Part shown: positions 19,384 through 28,620 of the stretch, piece by piece
Layout: each line of letters begins with the position of its first letter
How positions within the stretch are numbered: position 1 is the stretch's first letter
Source of the DNA: Kordia sp965283645
Lineage (GTDB): Bacteria; Bacteroidota; Bacteroidia; Flavobacteriales; Flavobacteriaceae
Direction of reading: 5' to 3'
Assembly: GCF_965283645.1 (NCBI RefSeq)
Contig: NZ_CBDIPG010000001.1
Coordinates: 1,240,001 to 1,304,000, forward strand
DNA length: 64,000 nt
Position numbers and translations under genes: made by a program
Notes under the pieces: model-generated
Told to the model about the DNA's origin: nothing
What the model saw: only the letters and a program-made list of their open reading frames with translations
The model's database searches: none

Positions 19384-19623
19384 AGGAATAACTAATTATC
19401 AAATGACAATATAATTATTATGAATTATTAAATTTTACGGTTTTCCTCAATCGTATTTTTCAGAAGACAAAAGTCATAAATAAAAATACTATATTTGAAT
19501 ATTATTAATCATAAAATGATGAAAATCTAAACGCATATACAAACGCATATAGATTGTCTATTATAAGCAGGGCTAAGAAAATCTAATCAACTGATAATCA
19601 GTTGTTATTTTTTCACTCATTGA
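19384..19623. other. Intergenic with 12-bp direct repeat and palindromic terminator
   Basis: A tandem pair AAACGCATATA at 19529 and 19541 (12-bp period) could be recombinase arm sites. CAACTGAT/ATCAGTTG forms a perfect palindrome at 19588-19604, followed by a T-run (19605-19613) as in an intrinsic terminator. No gene is seen. Confidence 0.5.
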
Positions 19624-19668
19624 GTTCATAACCCGGAGGTCACGAGTTCAATTCTCGTTCTCGCTACA
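19624..19668 (+). other. tRNA-Met-like 3' half (attachment-site scar)
   Basis: The sequence starts in an anticodon loop (TTCATAA, anticodon CAT), continues with CCC and AGGTC, a T-arm with GTTCAATTC closed by ACGAG/CTCGT, and an acceptor-like TCTCGCTA. The 5' half of a tRNA (matching AGCGAGA) is absent upstream, so it is not a functional tRNA. A tRNA 3' end immediately before an integrase gene is the usual footprint of site-specific integration. A related scar is at 57185. Confidence 0.7.
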
Positions 19669-19690
19669 GATAGATAAAGTCAATGTTTAT

Positions 19691-19722
19691 ACGGTTTTCC
19701 ACTTTTGGAAAACCGTTTTTTT
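19691..19722 (+). terminator. Strong intrinsic terminator behind tRNA scar
   Basis: ACGGTTTTCC and GGAAAACCGT form a perfect 10-bp stem with a 6-nt loop, followed by seven T. It lies between the tRNA scar and the integrase start and may be the original terminator of the tRNA gene. Confidence 0.8.
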
Positions 19723-21054
19723 ATGACTACATTCGACCTAATTTTAACAAACGAGTATGTAAACGAGTATATTTCTATGGCAAAAAAGATGTATTCAGAG
19801 CCAAAAATATATGATGCTAAAGGTGATCTTACCAAGCGTTGGTACGTATATTTCTACTACAGAAACCCCGAAGATGGTAAAATGAAAAGGCAAAAACCAA
19901 TCTTCAAAGGCGCAAATAGGTTTAAAACTAGAGCTGAACGCATAGAAGTTTTAAATACATACCGCAAAGCATTACTTAATTTATTGAAAGATGGGTTTTC
20001 TCCTTACGAGAATAATCAACAAACAAAAGAGCGCTTAGAAAAAATTAGAGGACCAAAAAATGTCATAGAAAAAGTTCCACAAGTTCCCGTTACAACTACA
20101 GAGACTCCTTACACTATAAAAAATGCACTAGCTTTTGCATTAAAACAACGTGAACCAGATTGGGCAAAAAAGACAGCAGGTTCAATGAAAGGTCATTATG
20201 ATAGATTCATTGAATGGTTAGCGGAAAAAGATTTGTTACACAAAGATATCAGTGAATTACAGAGAAATCACATTACGTCATTTCTAAATCAACTTAAAAC
20301 AAAACCAAAGAATAAGGCGCAGAAATCAAAACCTTTAGCACCTAAGACAAAGAACAACTACAGAGCTACATTATCATCTTTATTCTCAATATTGGAAAAT
20401 GATGATATTATTCCAAATAATTTTATAGGGAAAGTAAAACCCAAGAAAAGTACCCCAAAGAAAAATAAGCCTTTTTCAAATAAACAGGTAAAAGAAATTC
20501 GTGAGCATTTAAATATACATGATCCATATCTAAGGGTATTTATTCAATTTATGTCCTATGCTTTTTTAAGAAATAAAGAAGTTTGTAACATTCGTATTAA
20601 AGATATAGATCTTGATTCTAAACGAATTTTCATAGGCACTAAAGTTGAAGCACAAACCGCTATTCCTATCATAAAAGAATTAGAAGATATTATTCGCGCA
20701 ATGAATATTGAAAAATATGATCGTAATGACTTTTTAATTACTCGTTTTGGTCATCCTGCTGCTTGGAATACAGAAGCTGATAATAAATCTGGCTACTTTT
20801 CTAAACGTTTCAATACTAATGTAAGAGAACCGCTTAAATTAGATATGGAACATACGTTGTACTCCTTTAGACATTCAGCAGCTATAAATATTTTTAAATC
20901 GCTTAGAGATACTGGAATGCCACACGATCAAATCCTTTTCCGTCTAATGTCAATTACTAGACATAAATCTATTGCAGGTCTTAAAAATTACTTACGTGAT
21001 ATTGGAGCTACATTGCCCGAAGATTATGGAGATATTTATACGATTGAATTTTAA
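19723..21054 (+). CDS. Tyrosine recombinase (phage/ICE-type integrase)
   Basis: An N-terminal arm/SAM-like region (about residues 100-220) is followed by a catalytic domain with the first Arg in AFLRNKEV, the YSFRHSAA box (H to Y at the first position, common in Bacteroidota integrases), RHKS and the nucleophile Tyr in LKNYLRD. I place the start at the ATG 19723; an upstream in-frame TTG at 19705 lies inside the terminator stem and is unlikely. Its place beside the tRNA scar marks it as the enzyme that integrated the island. Confidence 0.85.
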   Translation: MTTFDLILTNEYVNEYISMAKKMYSEPKIYDAKGDLTKRWYVYFYYRNPEDGKMKRQKPIFKGANRFKTRAERIEVLNTYRKALLNLLKDGFSPYENNQQTKERLEKIRGPKNVIEKVPQVPVTTTETPYTIKNALAFALKQREPDWAKKTAGSMKGHYDRFIEWLAEKDLLHKDISELQRNHITSFLNQLKTKPKNKAQKSKPLAPKTKNNYRATLSSLFSILENDDIIPNNFIGKVKPKKSTPKKNKPFSNKQVKEIREHLNIHDPYLRVFIQFMSYAFLRNKEVCNIRIKDIDLDSKRIFIGTKVEAQTAIPIIKELEDIIRAMNIEKYDRNDFLITRFGHPAAWNTEADNKSGYFSKRFNTNVREPLKLDMEHTLYSFRHSAAINIFKSLRDTGMPHDQILFRLMSITRHKSIAGLKNYLRDIGATLPEDYGDIYTIEF

Positions 21055-21101
21055 GTATACAATATGGCATAAATATTGACGTTAGTTTTTAACACAATTT
21101 T

Positions 21102-21119
21102 TTTACGGTTTTCCGTAAA
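21102..21119. terminator. Short hairpin after integrase
   Basis: TTTACGG, TTTT loop, CCGTAAA: a perfect 7-bp stem 48 bp after the integrase stop. The T-run lies on the left side, so it would work best for leftward transcription. Confidence 0.4.
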
Positions 21120-21228
21120 GGCGAAAAACTTTGTTTTAATTTTGTATATCCACATAGTTTAAAAGATAGCTTCCCCAAGCTGATTTCATAAAAATATAAG
21201 TGATCATCATATGATCGCCCTGTAAAAT

Positions 21229-21426
21229 ATGGAAGAAAGCGAAAAAGCGAAAAAACAAAAACTTCAAGAATTAGAAGCAATTACTAGAGTTAAAAATAAA
21301 ATAGAGATCAAAGAACTCTTAGAAAAGATAGGTGATTATAATGTATCCTTAGATGATTATATTGAAGCTACTAATACTGAGGTGTCTTTTAAAATATCAA
21401 TCAAAGACAATAATGAAGAAGATTGA
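21229..21426 (+). CDS. Small charged helical protein
   Basis: A 65-residue protein with a Lys/Glu-rich amphipathic N-terminal helix and an acidic tail; no known motif. It starts with an ATG and converges on the XRE gene (stop codons 7 bp apart). It may be a small accessory protein of the element, such as an antirepressor or excision factor, but there is no direct evidence. Confidence 0.45.
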   Translation: MEESEKAKKQKLQELEAITRVKNKIEIKELLEKIGDYNVSLDDYIEATNTEVSFKISIKDNNEED

Positions 21427-21433
21427 TGGTTTA

Positions 21434-21847
21434 TTATTTGTTTAAATCTACAAGCTTTTCCATACTTACACTATCCCCTTCTTTGGCTAATAATACCATT
21501 TTTAAAGTTTCTATATATATAAAGTCCTTAAATGCCTGTTCCTCAAACAAAGCATCTCTATTCTCTCTTATTTCAAGGGCTAGTTTTTTAATATAGTTCT
21601 TATCCTTTTTATCTAAAATATCTTCATCCGCACTAATTACAACGCCAGCTTCCAAAACTTCATTATTGGTTTGCATTAACGCTTTTGCTAATGAAATGAT
21701 AGCATCTTTTGTGTTTTTTCTTGGATTTTGAGTATCACCATTTAAAACCGAATAAAGTGATCCCTTGCTTAACCCCGAATGGTTGGCTAATTGTTGAGCA
21801 GTAACTCCTTTCTTATTCAAATACTCTAAAGCTATTTTATAGTCCAT
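21434..21847 (-). CDS. XRE-family transcriptional repressor
   Basis: Residues 5-55 form an XRE helix-turn-helix (VTAQQLANHSGLSKGSLYSV followed by LNGDTQNPRK). The C-terminal 80 residues are helical and may mediate dimerisation. The promoter region at 21869-21933 holds a cluster of GTTCT boxes that the protein probably binds, so it likely represses itself and the divergent element genes. It matches lysogeny-type control of an integrative element. Confidence 0.8.
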   Translation of the reverse strand: MDYKIALEYLNKKGVTAQQLANHSGLSKGSLYSVLNGDTQNPRKNTKDAIISLAKALMQTNNEVLEAGVVISADEDILDKKDKNYIKKLALEIRENRDALFEEQAFKDFIYIETLKMVLLAKEGDSVSMEKLVDLNK

Positions 21848-21868
21848 TGCAAAGAAATGTTAAATAAA

Positions 21869-21933
21869 GAACAAAAGTTCTTTATTTGTTCTTTTTGTTC
21901 TAAATAAATTATATATTCGTTCTAATTGTTCTA
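21869..21933. promoter_or_regulatory. Operator cluster: one AGAAC and five GTTCT boxes
   Basis: AGAAC at 21869 with GTTCT at 21878 forms a 14-bp palindrome (AGAACaaaaGTTCT). Further GTTCT boxes lie at 21889, 21898, 21920 and 21929, spaced 9 to 22 bp. They lie just upstream of the XRE start, so autoregulation is likely. Confidence 0.55.
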
Positions 21934-22045
21934 ATAAAGAAATTATAAACGTCACAAATATATGTTTTTTAAAACAAATCTTGATAAAACTAAGTTAAAT
22001 CTTACATCTACTAGCATTTTATAATAGACTATTCCTATAAATTAT

Positions 22046-22222
22046 TTGAAAGCAGCAACGGCATATAATGTAATTCAAGCCTTATCGAAAGATGAGTTAC
22101 CGAAGCTATATAAAATGTTAGGAGTGCAACAACCAAAACAAAAAAGAACTCCTAAGAAAAATAAGTTAGTAACTCTTGAGCAAGCAACGGACGATATTTT
22201 GGCGATGTATATAACGAATTAA
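22046..22222 (+). CDS. Small basic protein (58 aa)
   Basis: The frame opens at TTG 22046 just after an in-frame stop and reads KAATAYNVIQALSKDELPKL then a Lys/Pro-rich linker and TLEQATDDILAMY. No ATG precedes it. It is followed 11 bp later by another small gene in the same direction, as in the small accessory genes of flavobacterial mobile elements. Function unknown. Confidence 0.5.
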   Translation: MKAATAYNVIQALSKDELPKLYKMLGVQQPKQKRTPKKNKLVTLEQATDDILAMYITN

Positions 22223-22233
22223 AGTATTTATAA

Positions 22234-22401
22234 ATGGCAACAAAAAGAAGATTAAAAGTAAGATTAAGTATTTATAATCATTTAAGGGATTATAAAGGAT
22301 TTGGAAAACTCACTAACGGTATGTTGCGTGATGAGTTTTGTGTATTGTCGCAAGGACAAGTGGTAAGTTATAATGAATTAGAAAGAGCCATAAGAGGATG
22401 A
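22234..22401 (+). CDS. Small basic protein (55 aa)
   Basis: The ATG at 22234 starts MATKRRLKVRLSIYNHLRDY, a strongly basic N-terminus, and the frame ends with TGA at 22399. It pairs with the preceding small gene. A nucleic-acid-binding role is possible because of its charge; no family recognised. Confidence 0.5.
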   Translation: MATKRRLKVRLSIYNHLRDYKGFGKLTNGMLRDEFCVLSQGQVVSYNELERAIRG

Positions 22402-22475
22402 ATTTAATTCATCAAAAGTGAATTTCAGAGACGCACTAATGTTGCGTCTTTGAGTATTCACATAAAAAATAAAAT

Positions 22476-22823
22476 ATGTTAATAGAACAAATACATATAC
22501 CAAAAGCTAGTACAATTTTCGATAGTAGGAATGTCGTTCTATGCAATTGTTCCACTAATGAAGTTGTTGCCTTTCTTGAATTGATAACTATTCCTGCATT
22601 TAAAGATATTTTAATTTCTAAATATGAGGACTCTTTAGAACTTCTCATAACAGTCAAAAAAATATCATGCGTAGATAAAAGAATGAAAAAAATAGAACGA
22701 GTTTATACCATTCTAAAATCAATAAAAGCAGTCCATCACGAATATATATCTAACTCTTTACGAAAGTTTGACACCTACGATTATTTAACCATAAGATGTA
22801 CCTTAAATGCAATTAATCAGTAA
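22476..22823 (+). CDS. Unknown 115-aa protein upstream of putative replication protein
   Basis: No recognised domain. It overlaps the start of the next gene by 17 nt, suggesting coupled translation. It is mixed alpha/beta with four Cys and no signal peptide or membrane segment. Confidence 0.5.
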   Translation: MLIEQIHIPKASTIFDSRNVVLCNCSTNEVVAFLELITIPAFKDILISKYEDSLELLITVKKISCVDKRMKKIERVYTILKSIKAVHHEYISNSLRKFDTYDYLTIRCTLNAINQ

Positions 22824-24459
22824 TCATATACCAAAGTATATACAATGCCCCTATTTTCTATCGGAAGATAAGGCGGAAACTATGCAACGTTATCGCATTT
22901 TTATAAATGCCTATAATGCCAAAGTGCCAAGTTTGAATAAAAAAGTAAAAGAATATAACAAACGTGTTTTATCTTATGTAAAAGCGAATCAGCTACAAAA
23001 ACAGGCGCTCATTTCACAAACCAATTTTGAAGCACAACTAACTAATGGAATTAAAAACGATTTGCTTCCAAAAATTGAATTCAATGATCTTGTTGAAAAA
23101 GTTAATGGAGAAAAACCATTACTAAAAATGAAAAAGCATATTGAAGTTAAACAAGCTCAGTTAGACACTTTTGAAATTATTCTATGGTTGTATTCTCAGC
23201 AGCTCATAAAGCTTCGCAAACAATTACAACAACTCTCAAGTGGTGTAAAGATGTCTTTTCCTAAAGTAGAAGTAACATCTACAGAAGTTTGTAATTTCAC
23301 TAAAGAAGGTGAAAAAAGAATGCTATTAAAACGTGATGCTATTCGCAGGCATGTGCGTCGATTAAAAGATGCAGGTGTATTTGTACAATACGATTTTAAA
23401 GGCAAAAGTTTGCCTGTTAATTACTATATAAATGGGGCTATTTTTGTCTTTCGTGACAACCGAAGAGGATTTACTGATAATCAACAAGTTAAACCATCTA
23501 GTGCAACAAAACGACTGGACTTTAGTGTAGATACAAGAATATTTACTAAAGAAATAATAAAAAAAGTAGGGAATGTTGATAACCATTCCCATGAGAAGGA
23601 AGTAAATTCTTTTACTGCTGAAAATAGCAGTAAAAACAAGAACACTGACAAGAACACCAAAGAGGATAAACCACAAAAAGTTTCCAATCAAAACGCAGGC
23701 AAACTAGGCAGCGGCGAAAATTATCCGAAAAATGAGTTATCAGAGTACTTGCGTAGTCAAATACACTACAGAACTGCATTGTTACAATCGCTAACAGCAC
23801 ATCACTATGATACGTATAGCTATTCTACTCTCAACATGAACAGACGTTTAGAAATGGAAGCTTTGAAAGGTGCCATGTCAAGAGAGGAGTTTAGGGAATT
23901 ACTTTTACAACTATTTCTAAAGATGTCTGCTTCCATTTGGAAAGGAATGAATGTGTATTATGGAAGTTGGCACAAAGCCTATATTCAAATTGATGATGAA
24001 TACTTACGTAACCCAAACGGAAGTATTCCACGAAAAGAAACGCTTCTATACATGTTTGGCTTTTTAGTATATCGAATTGGTCGTGCTAAGCGTTTTTTCA
24101 AAAGTAAAAAACAATATATCATACATTTTCCGTGTATCTATTTTGACCCAACACGAAAACTGCCAAGTGAAGGCGGATTTGCTTACACATTACAATGGCT
24201 AAAGCAATATCAAAAATACAAAGATTTACGTGCAATAAGAAAGCAACAAGCAGCAACAAAAGCTGGTGCAAGACGTAGACAAAAAACTAATGAAGAAAAA
24301 GTTCGTGATAAAATCAAACTTTATATTAAAGGTAAAATCACATTACCACAAGTGTATAATTACATAGAAACCAATAAAGGCATTCCAAGTTATTTTGTAT
24401 CTGAAGTTCCAAGATTTATTGAGATAGAAACGAATAAAGAATTTGATTTGTATAAATAG
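22807..24459 (+). CDS. Putative DNA-binding/replication protein of the element
   Basis: A 550-residue cytosolic basic protein. Residues about 155-210 (KRDAIRRHVRRLKDAGVF and following) look like a winged-helix DNA-binding unit; residues 245-310 are a low-complexity Asn/Lys/Glu-rich linker; the C-terminal part has many Tyr/Trp and basic residues (ATKAGARRRQKT). It sits between the integrase/repressor block and the second recombinase, a place often held by replication or mobilisation proteins. No catalytic motif was identified, so the role is tentative. Confidence 0.55.
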   Translation: MQLISNHIPKYIQCPYFLSEDKAETMQRYRIFINAYNAKVPSLNKKVKEYNKRVLSYVKANQLQKQALISQTNFEAQLTNGIKNDLLPKIEFNDLVEKVNGEKPLLKMKKHIEVKQAQLDTFEIILWLYSQQLIKLRKQLQQLSSGVKMSFPKVEVTSTEVCNFTKEGEKRMLLKRDAIRRHVRRLKDAGVFVQYDFKGKSLPVNYYINGAIFVFRDNRRGFTDNQQVKPSSATKRLDFSVDTRIFTKEIIKKVGNVDNHSHEKEVNSFTAENSSKNKNTDKNTKEDKPQKVSNQNAGKLGSGENYPKNELSEYLRSQIHYRTALLQSLTAHHYDTYSYSTLNMNRRLEMEALKGAMSREEFRELLLQLFLKMSASIWKGMNVYYGSWHKAYIQIDDEYLRNPNGSIPRKETLLYMFGFLVYRIGRAKRFFKSKKQYIIHFPCIYFDPTRKLPSEGGFAYTLQWLKQYQKYKDLRAIRKQQAATKAGARRRQKTNEEKVRDKIKLYIKGKITLPQVYNYIETNKGIPSYFVSEVPRFIEIETNKEFDLYK

Positions 24460-24569
24460 TAAAAAAACGAACGTTCATACAATATTTCTGACGCTTATTA
24501 AATATATATAAAGTTGAAAACAAAACTTCCGTATATTCCTCCTATTTGGTATGATAACAGGAACTTTGC

Positions 24570-25856
24570 ATGAAAGTAATAGAGATTTTTTACAGAAATA
24601 AACATTGGTATGGTGTAGCAATCCCTAAAAATGATGAAAGAAGTGTACTCATAAAAAATCATATTCTTTCTAAGTGGTCAAATACATACAAACAGTGGCT
24701 GTTTCCTAAAAATGAACAAGTCAAAACGTTTTTAAAGTCTATTGCAAGACAATCAAAAAAAAAGATCACTTTTCTAATACTAAAAGGAAATAGGTTACGT
24801 ATTACTTGTCATCCTACACAAAAAGGCATAGAATATATAAAATCACTAAGCTATTATCATTACAATACAACATACAAACATTGGACAATCCCATATACAG
24901 AAACGAATGTTGATAAATTAGAATCACTGTTGAAGGATTATTTTCTGATTGACTATGTAGACAAAAGAAAAACAAAACCTAAGGAATCTGTAAAGTCAAA
25001 TATATTAGAAGAACACCACCGAAAATGTCCTAGTAGCGCTATCGATAAATTAAAAGCACTGCGGTATAGTAACTCTACAATCAAAACATATTCAAATTTT
25101 TTGTCCATATTCTTCACGTACCATTATGCCTATCAACCTCAGGAGATTACAAATGAAATGATTAAATCATATTTAAGGTATTTAATTCAAGAAAGAGAAA
25201 TTAGTGAATCTTATCAAAATCAAATGATTAATGCGATAAAGTTTTATTATGAAAAAGTATTAGGAGGAAAACAACACACCTATTTCATAGATCGTCCAAA
25301 AAAAAGTAAACCATTACCAATCGTTTTATCACAAAAAGAGACTATTTCATTACTTAAAACAGTTTCTAATTTAAAACATAAAACCACATTAACCGTAATT
25401 TATAGTTGTGGACTCAGGGTAAGCGAACTTATTAATTTAAAGTTATCATCCATAGATTTAGAGCAAAAGAAAATACATATCGTGGCTGGTAAAGGAAAAA
25501 AAGATCGTTATGTTATTATCGCTGAAAGAACTATGAAGTTAATCGTAATTTATTGCAAAAAATATGTTCCAGAAGAATATCTAGTAGAAGGTCAAAAAGG
25601 AGGAAAATATACAGCTTCTAGCATCCGAAAGTTTCTAACTAAATATTGTCTCGCTGCTAGAATAACTAAAAAAGTTACACCACATACACTACGACACAGT
25701 TTTGCCACACATTTACTTGAAAAAGGGATTAGTTTACGCTACATACAATATATATTAGGACATCAAAGTTCCAAGACAACCGAAATCTATACGCATATTA
25801 CACATACAGGTATAGAAAACATAAAAAACCCGTTAGATGATTTTGATTTTAATTAA
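24570..25856 (+). CDS. Tyrosine recombinase at head of the cassette array
   Basis: Residues 1-130 contain two copies of a small module with a conserved HWY/HW (KHWYGVAIP and YKHWTIPY). A SAM-like core-binding domain follows, then the catalytic domain: R in SCGLRVSEL, HTLRHSFATHLLE, LGHQSSKTTEIYTH with the nucleophile Tyr, and a NPLDDF ending that resembles the SPLD ending of integron integrases. The insertion that marks true IntI proteins between the first Arg box and HxxR is not evident. Lying directly before nine cassettes, it is the best candidate for the cassette recombinase, but this is inference. Confidence 0.8.
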   Translation: MKVIEIFYRNKHWYGVAIPKNDERSVLIKNHILSKWSNTYKQWLFPKNEQVKTFLKSIARQSKKKITFLILKGNRLRITCHPTQKGIEYIKSLSYYHYNTTYKHWTIPYTETNVDKLESLLKDYFLIDYVDKRKTKPKESVKSNILEEHHRKCPSSAIDKLKALRYSNSTIKTYSNFLSIFFTYHYAYQPQEITNEMIKSYLRYLIQEREISESYQNQMINAIKFYYEKVLGGKQHTYFIDRPKKSKPLPIVLSQKETISLLKTVSNLKHKTTLTVIYSCGLRVSELINLKLSSIDLEQKKIHIVAGKGKKDRYVIIAERTMKLIVIYCKKYVPEEYLVEGQKGGKYTASSIRKFLTKYCLAARITKKVTPHTLRHSFATHLLEKGISLRYIQYILGHQSSKTTEIYTHITHTGIENIKNPLDDFDFN

Positions 25857-26350
25857 GATTCATATAACTTTAAAAATAACTAATTCTAGAAAATAAAATA
25901 GGTTTGGTTATAAGAGAAATAACAGGAACTTTTAGTAAAAGTTCCGTATATACATACGTTATATATAATTCAAAAAAGAATCGGAGACATCCGTTAGAAA
26001 AAGGGATTTTGGAACGATTTTATGTAGTTTTTAAAATCAATAGATTTTCATTTAAGTTTTTGTCAGTTACACTGTGAAAGACAGTTCTTTCAAACATTGT
26101 TAATGTACTCAAAAACTTGAATTAAGGTAGTGGATTTATTTGACAAAATCAACTCCTTATAAAAAAACGATAAAATCTAACGTTGTAAGTGTTAAAAACA
26201 GCACACGCCTTATACTAATATAAAGCGCATCCTTTTTTTTATTTCAAGCGGATTTTAATGCTCATTTGGGCTCTTTTTTGAACTCCTGTTTTTTTGCTTA
26301 AATTTAAGTTGTATTTTAGTTCAATAAAGAACGCAAAAAAACATATATAT
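25857..26350. other. Leader between recombinase and first cassette site, with attI-like sequence
   Basis: This gene-free stretch contains a perfect inverted repeat GGAACTTTT/AAAAGTTCC (about 25924-25944) and CTAACGTTGTAAG at 26178-26190. The latter carries the same AACGTTGT core as the right end of the first cassette site but has no palindromic partner, as expected of an integron attI. No credible CDS is seen. Confidence 0.45.
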
Positions 26351-26400
26351 AACATTGTGTAAATCTGCATTAAAACGCAGTTTACACTTAACGTTGTATG
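26351..26400 (+). repeat. Cassette site A (short attC-like palindrome)
   Basis: AACATTG, then arm GTGTAAA-t-CTGC, loop ATTAAAAC, arm GCAGTTTACAC, then TTAACGTTGTATG. One T (26364) is unpaired, like the extrahelical bases of attC sites. It is the smallest and best-paired member of the family and precedes the first cassette. Confidence 0.65.
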
Positions 26401-26432
26401 CAATTTGAGAAAACCATAAAAACCGACTGAAT

Positions 26433-26912
26433 TTGGGAATTGTCTGTGAATTATATAGAATATCTGACTCTGAAATAGAAGAACTGAAAAAATTAAAAGC
26501 AGAAGTTGCGGAAGAATTTCTTGATGAAAATTACGCATATATTTATGGAAAACACCATAGACAAAACGATACGGTTTTCTCAATGGACAAAGGTTGGGAC
26601 ATTACTAGATTCTTAATAAAGCAAAAAGACAATACTGAAGATAAATTTTTAAATATACTTGACTCGAAATACATTGAATCTGGAAAAGCAAAACGTGTGA
26701 ATGAATTACTTTGTGGAATAAATGACGATGGAATAAAAGAAGTTTGCGACCGAAAACTAATGGCTGAAAAACAAGTTTATCTTGCCAAAAGATTAGAAGA
26801 TTGGACTGAACCTAACTTCTGGAATTACATTTTACCTCATTTAGAGACATATAAAAAAGCATTTCAAAAAGCGGTAGAATTAAATCACGGAATAGTATTT
26901 CACTTTAACTAA
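26433..26912 (+). CDS. Cassette 1: DUF1877/YfbM-like protein
   Basis: The start is TTG giving MGIVCELYRI, which matches the MGM..Y beginning of the family, followed by FSMDKGWDITRFLI (the conserved D-K-W box) and a LNHGIVFHFN ending. At 159 residues it is the usual size. The family has no established biochemical function but recurs near toxin/immunity loci. Single gene, plus strand, followed within 20 bp by the next cassette site: a typical one-gene cassette. Confidence 0.65.
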   Translation: MGIVCELYRISDSEIEELKKLKAEVAEEFLDENYAYIYGKHHRQNDTVFSMDKGWDITRFLIKQKDNTEDKFLNILDSKYIESGKAKRVNELLCGINDDGIKEVCDRKLMAEKQVYLAKRLEDWTEPNFWNYILPHLETYKKAFQKAVELNHGIVFHFN

Positions 26913-26939
26913 TGAATAAAAAAACTGCGTACAACACCG

Positions 26940-28620
26940 GTAACCGTTGCACAACCCCATAATTTTATAAAAAACAAGGCATTCTCAGCCTATTTAAGGA
27001 TGTCTTTCTTTTGAGTTTTACTATTGAATCCTAAAATTAGTACCGCTTAAAATCAAGCTATCATTACCAAATAGTGACTTTATTTTAAAAATGATAAGAG
27101 CAAGTGATCTTGCTCCACTTTTTGTAGTTTTTGTGATGAATTTCAAGTATTTCTTTAAATTATAGGCAATTGCAGCCAAGTGCATTACTTTGTTTGCTTG
27201 TTTAATGCCTAAAGTGTTCACCTTTCTAAGTCCCATATATTCCTTTAGTGTTCCAAATACTGGTTCTACGGTACTTTGCCGTTTCCTCTTCATATAACGC
27301 CCTTGTTTGCTATTGACTCTTGTTATATTTCGTTCATATTCTTCTCGATAATACGTAACAGAGAACTTCTTTTCTTTAGCTGTTTTGCCTAAGCATTGTG
27401 AAGCTATTGGGCAGCCTTTGCATATTTTGGAAGAACCACGATATTCTTTCTTTTTGGTTTTGGTACGATAGTCTAAAAATACTTTTTTGAATGGAATAAT
27501 CTTTCCCTTCGGACATATATAATGATCCTTTTCTTTAACATATATAAAATCAGTTGGCCCACCTTTGTAAGTTCCATGTGGTGGAATGTAACTTTTCAAG
27601 CTTTGAGCTTCTAAAAACGCGTAATTCTCTCCGCTGCTATATCCTGTATCAGCCACTATATTTTCTAAAAGAACGCCTGATGTACGCAAACGCCTTTGTA
27701 CTCTGATTGTGATATCTTTTAAGTATTGATTGTCTTTCTTATCCGCATGATACGCCTTTATATCACTAATCACATGATGTGCCGTATCAACACTAAGTTG
27801 ACTCATATAGTTCAGCTTTCTTGCTTTTCCTGGTTTTACACTAATGCGTGCATCAGGATCTGTGGGACTGTAATGCGTTTTATTACTAGTATAACGACTC
27901 CCTTTATTGCCAGCGCCTGGTCGCTGATCTTGCTCTTTTGCCCATTTCTTATTCCTTGATTGAATAGCACTCAGTTCCTGTGTAGTGGCAGTAATGATCT
28001 GTTGCTTTTTAGTTGCCTTATTTTCAACTTGACGATCTCGGTAGCTTTGTACGCGAACTTTGGATAAATGAGTTTCTAAATCTTCTTCGGGAACTTTTAA
28101 CTCCAAACTATCCATAGAAGCATTCGCTTTTACAGGCGCAGAATCGATTGCTTGTGTATGACCACTGACCATGCCTTTGTCTAAACAAAGCATAAAAACA
28201 CGTGTAAAAACTTCTTCAAATACACACTCAGGAAATAACTGGCGTGTTCTACTTATCGTACTATGCCAAGGTAATTCTTCATCAATATCATAACCTAAAT
28301 AATAGAGAATATCCAAACGCATACTACAATGAGCAATTAACTTGCGATCACTAATAATATTTTCTAAATAGCCAACCAAACAGAGTTTAAAAAACACCAC
28401 AGGATCAATACTTTTTTGTCCGCTAGTTCCATAGTATTCTTTGGTTAGTTCGTATAAATAGTCCAAGTCTAAAACTTCTAATAAACGACGATAAAAGTTT
28501 TCTTTGGGAATCCGATCACTTAACTGAAAATTACTAAATAATTTTTCCTGATAGATTTTCTTGCCTTGCATACATTAAGATACACAATTATTCAATATCT
28601 TAGACTTGTGCAACAGGTAC
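26940..28620 (-). mobile_element. IS1182-like insertion sequence, copy 1 (1681 bp)
   Basis: Imperfect terminal inverted repeats begin GTAACCGTTGCACAAC on the left and GTACCTGTTGCACAAG on the right (read inward). It is flanked by ACCG on both sides (26936-26939 and 28621-28624), a 4-bp target duplication within site B. It carries one transposase gene on the minus strand. Confidence 0.85.
27021..28571 (-). CDS. IS1182-family transposase, copy 1
   Basis: A 516-residue DDE transposase with an N-terminal DUF772-type domain (PVVFFKLCLVGYLENIISDRKL), catalytic regions around QAIDSAPVKANA, ADTGYSSGENY and a C-terminal VEPVFGTLKEYMGLRK segment with the final Glu. A CxxC zinc-like pair (KGCPIASQC) is present. 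It appears intact and identical in protein sequence to copy 2 at 35291, so transposition was recent. Confidence 0.9.
   Translation of the reverse strand: MQGKKIYQEKLFSNFQLSDRIPKENFYRRLLEVLDLDYLYELTKEYYGTSGQKSIDPVVFFKLCLVGYLENIISDRKLIAHCSMRLDILYYLGYDIDEELPWHSTISRTRQLFPECVFEEVFTRVFMLCLDKGMVSGHTQAIDSAPVKANASMDSLELKVPEEDLETHLSKVRVQSYRDRQVENKATKKQQIITATTQELSAIQSRNKKWAKEQDQRPGAGNKGSRYTSNKTHYSPTDPDARISVKPGKARKLNYMSQLSVDTAHHVISDIKAYHADKKDNQYLKDITIRVQRRLRTSGVLLENIVADTGYSSGENYAFLEAQSLKSYIPPHGTYKGGPTDFIYVKEKDHYICPKGKIIPFKKVFLDYRTKTKKKEYRGSSKICKGCPIASQCLGKTAKEKKFSVTYYREEYERNITRVNSKQGRYMKRKRQSTVEPVFGTLKEYMGLRKVNTLGIKQANKVMHLAAIAYNLKKYLKFITKTTKSGARSLALIIFKIKSLFGNDSLILSGTNFRIQ

Noticed and set aside
19624..19668. 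Functional tRNA-Met gene
   Set aside because: The 5' acceptor, D-arm and 5' anticodon stem are absent; only the 3' half is present. The same holds at 57185.
19705..19722. TTG start for the first integrase
   Set aside because: It lies inside the terminator stem-loop; the ATG at 19723 directly after the T-run is more plausible.
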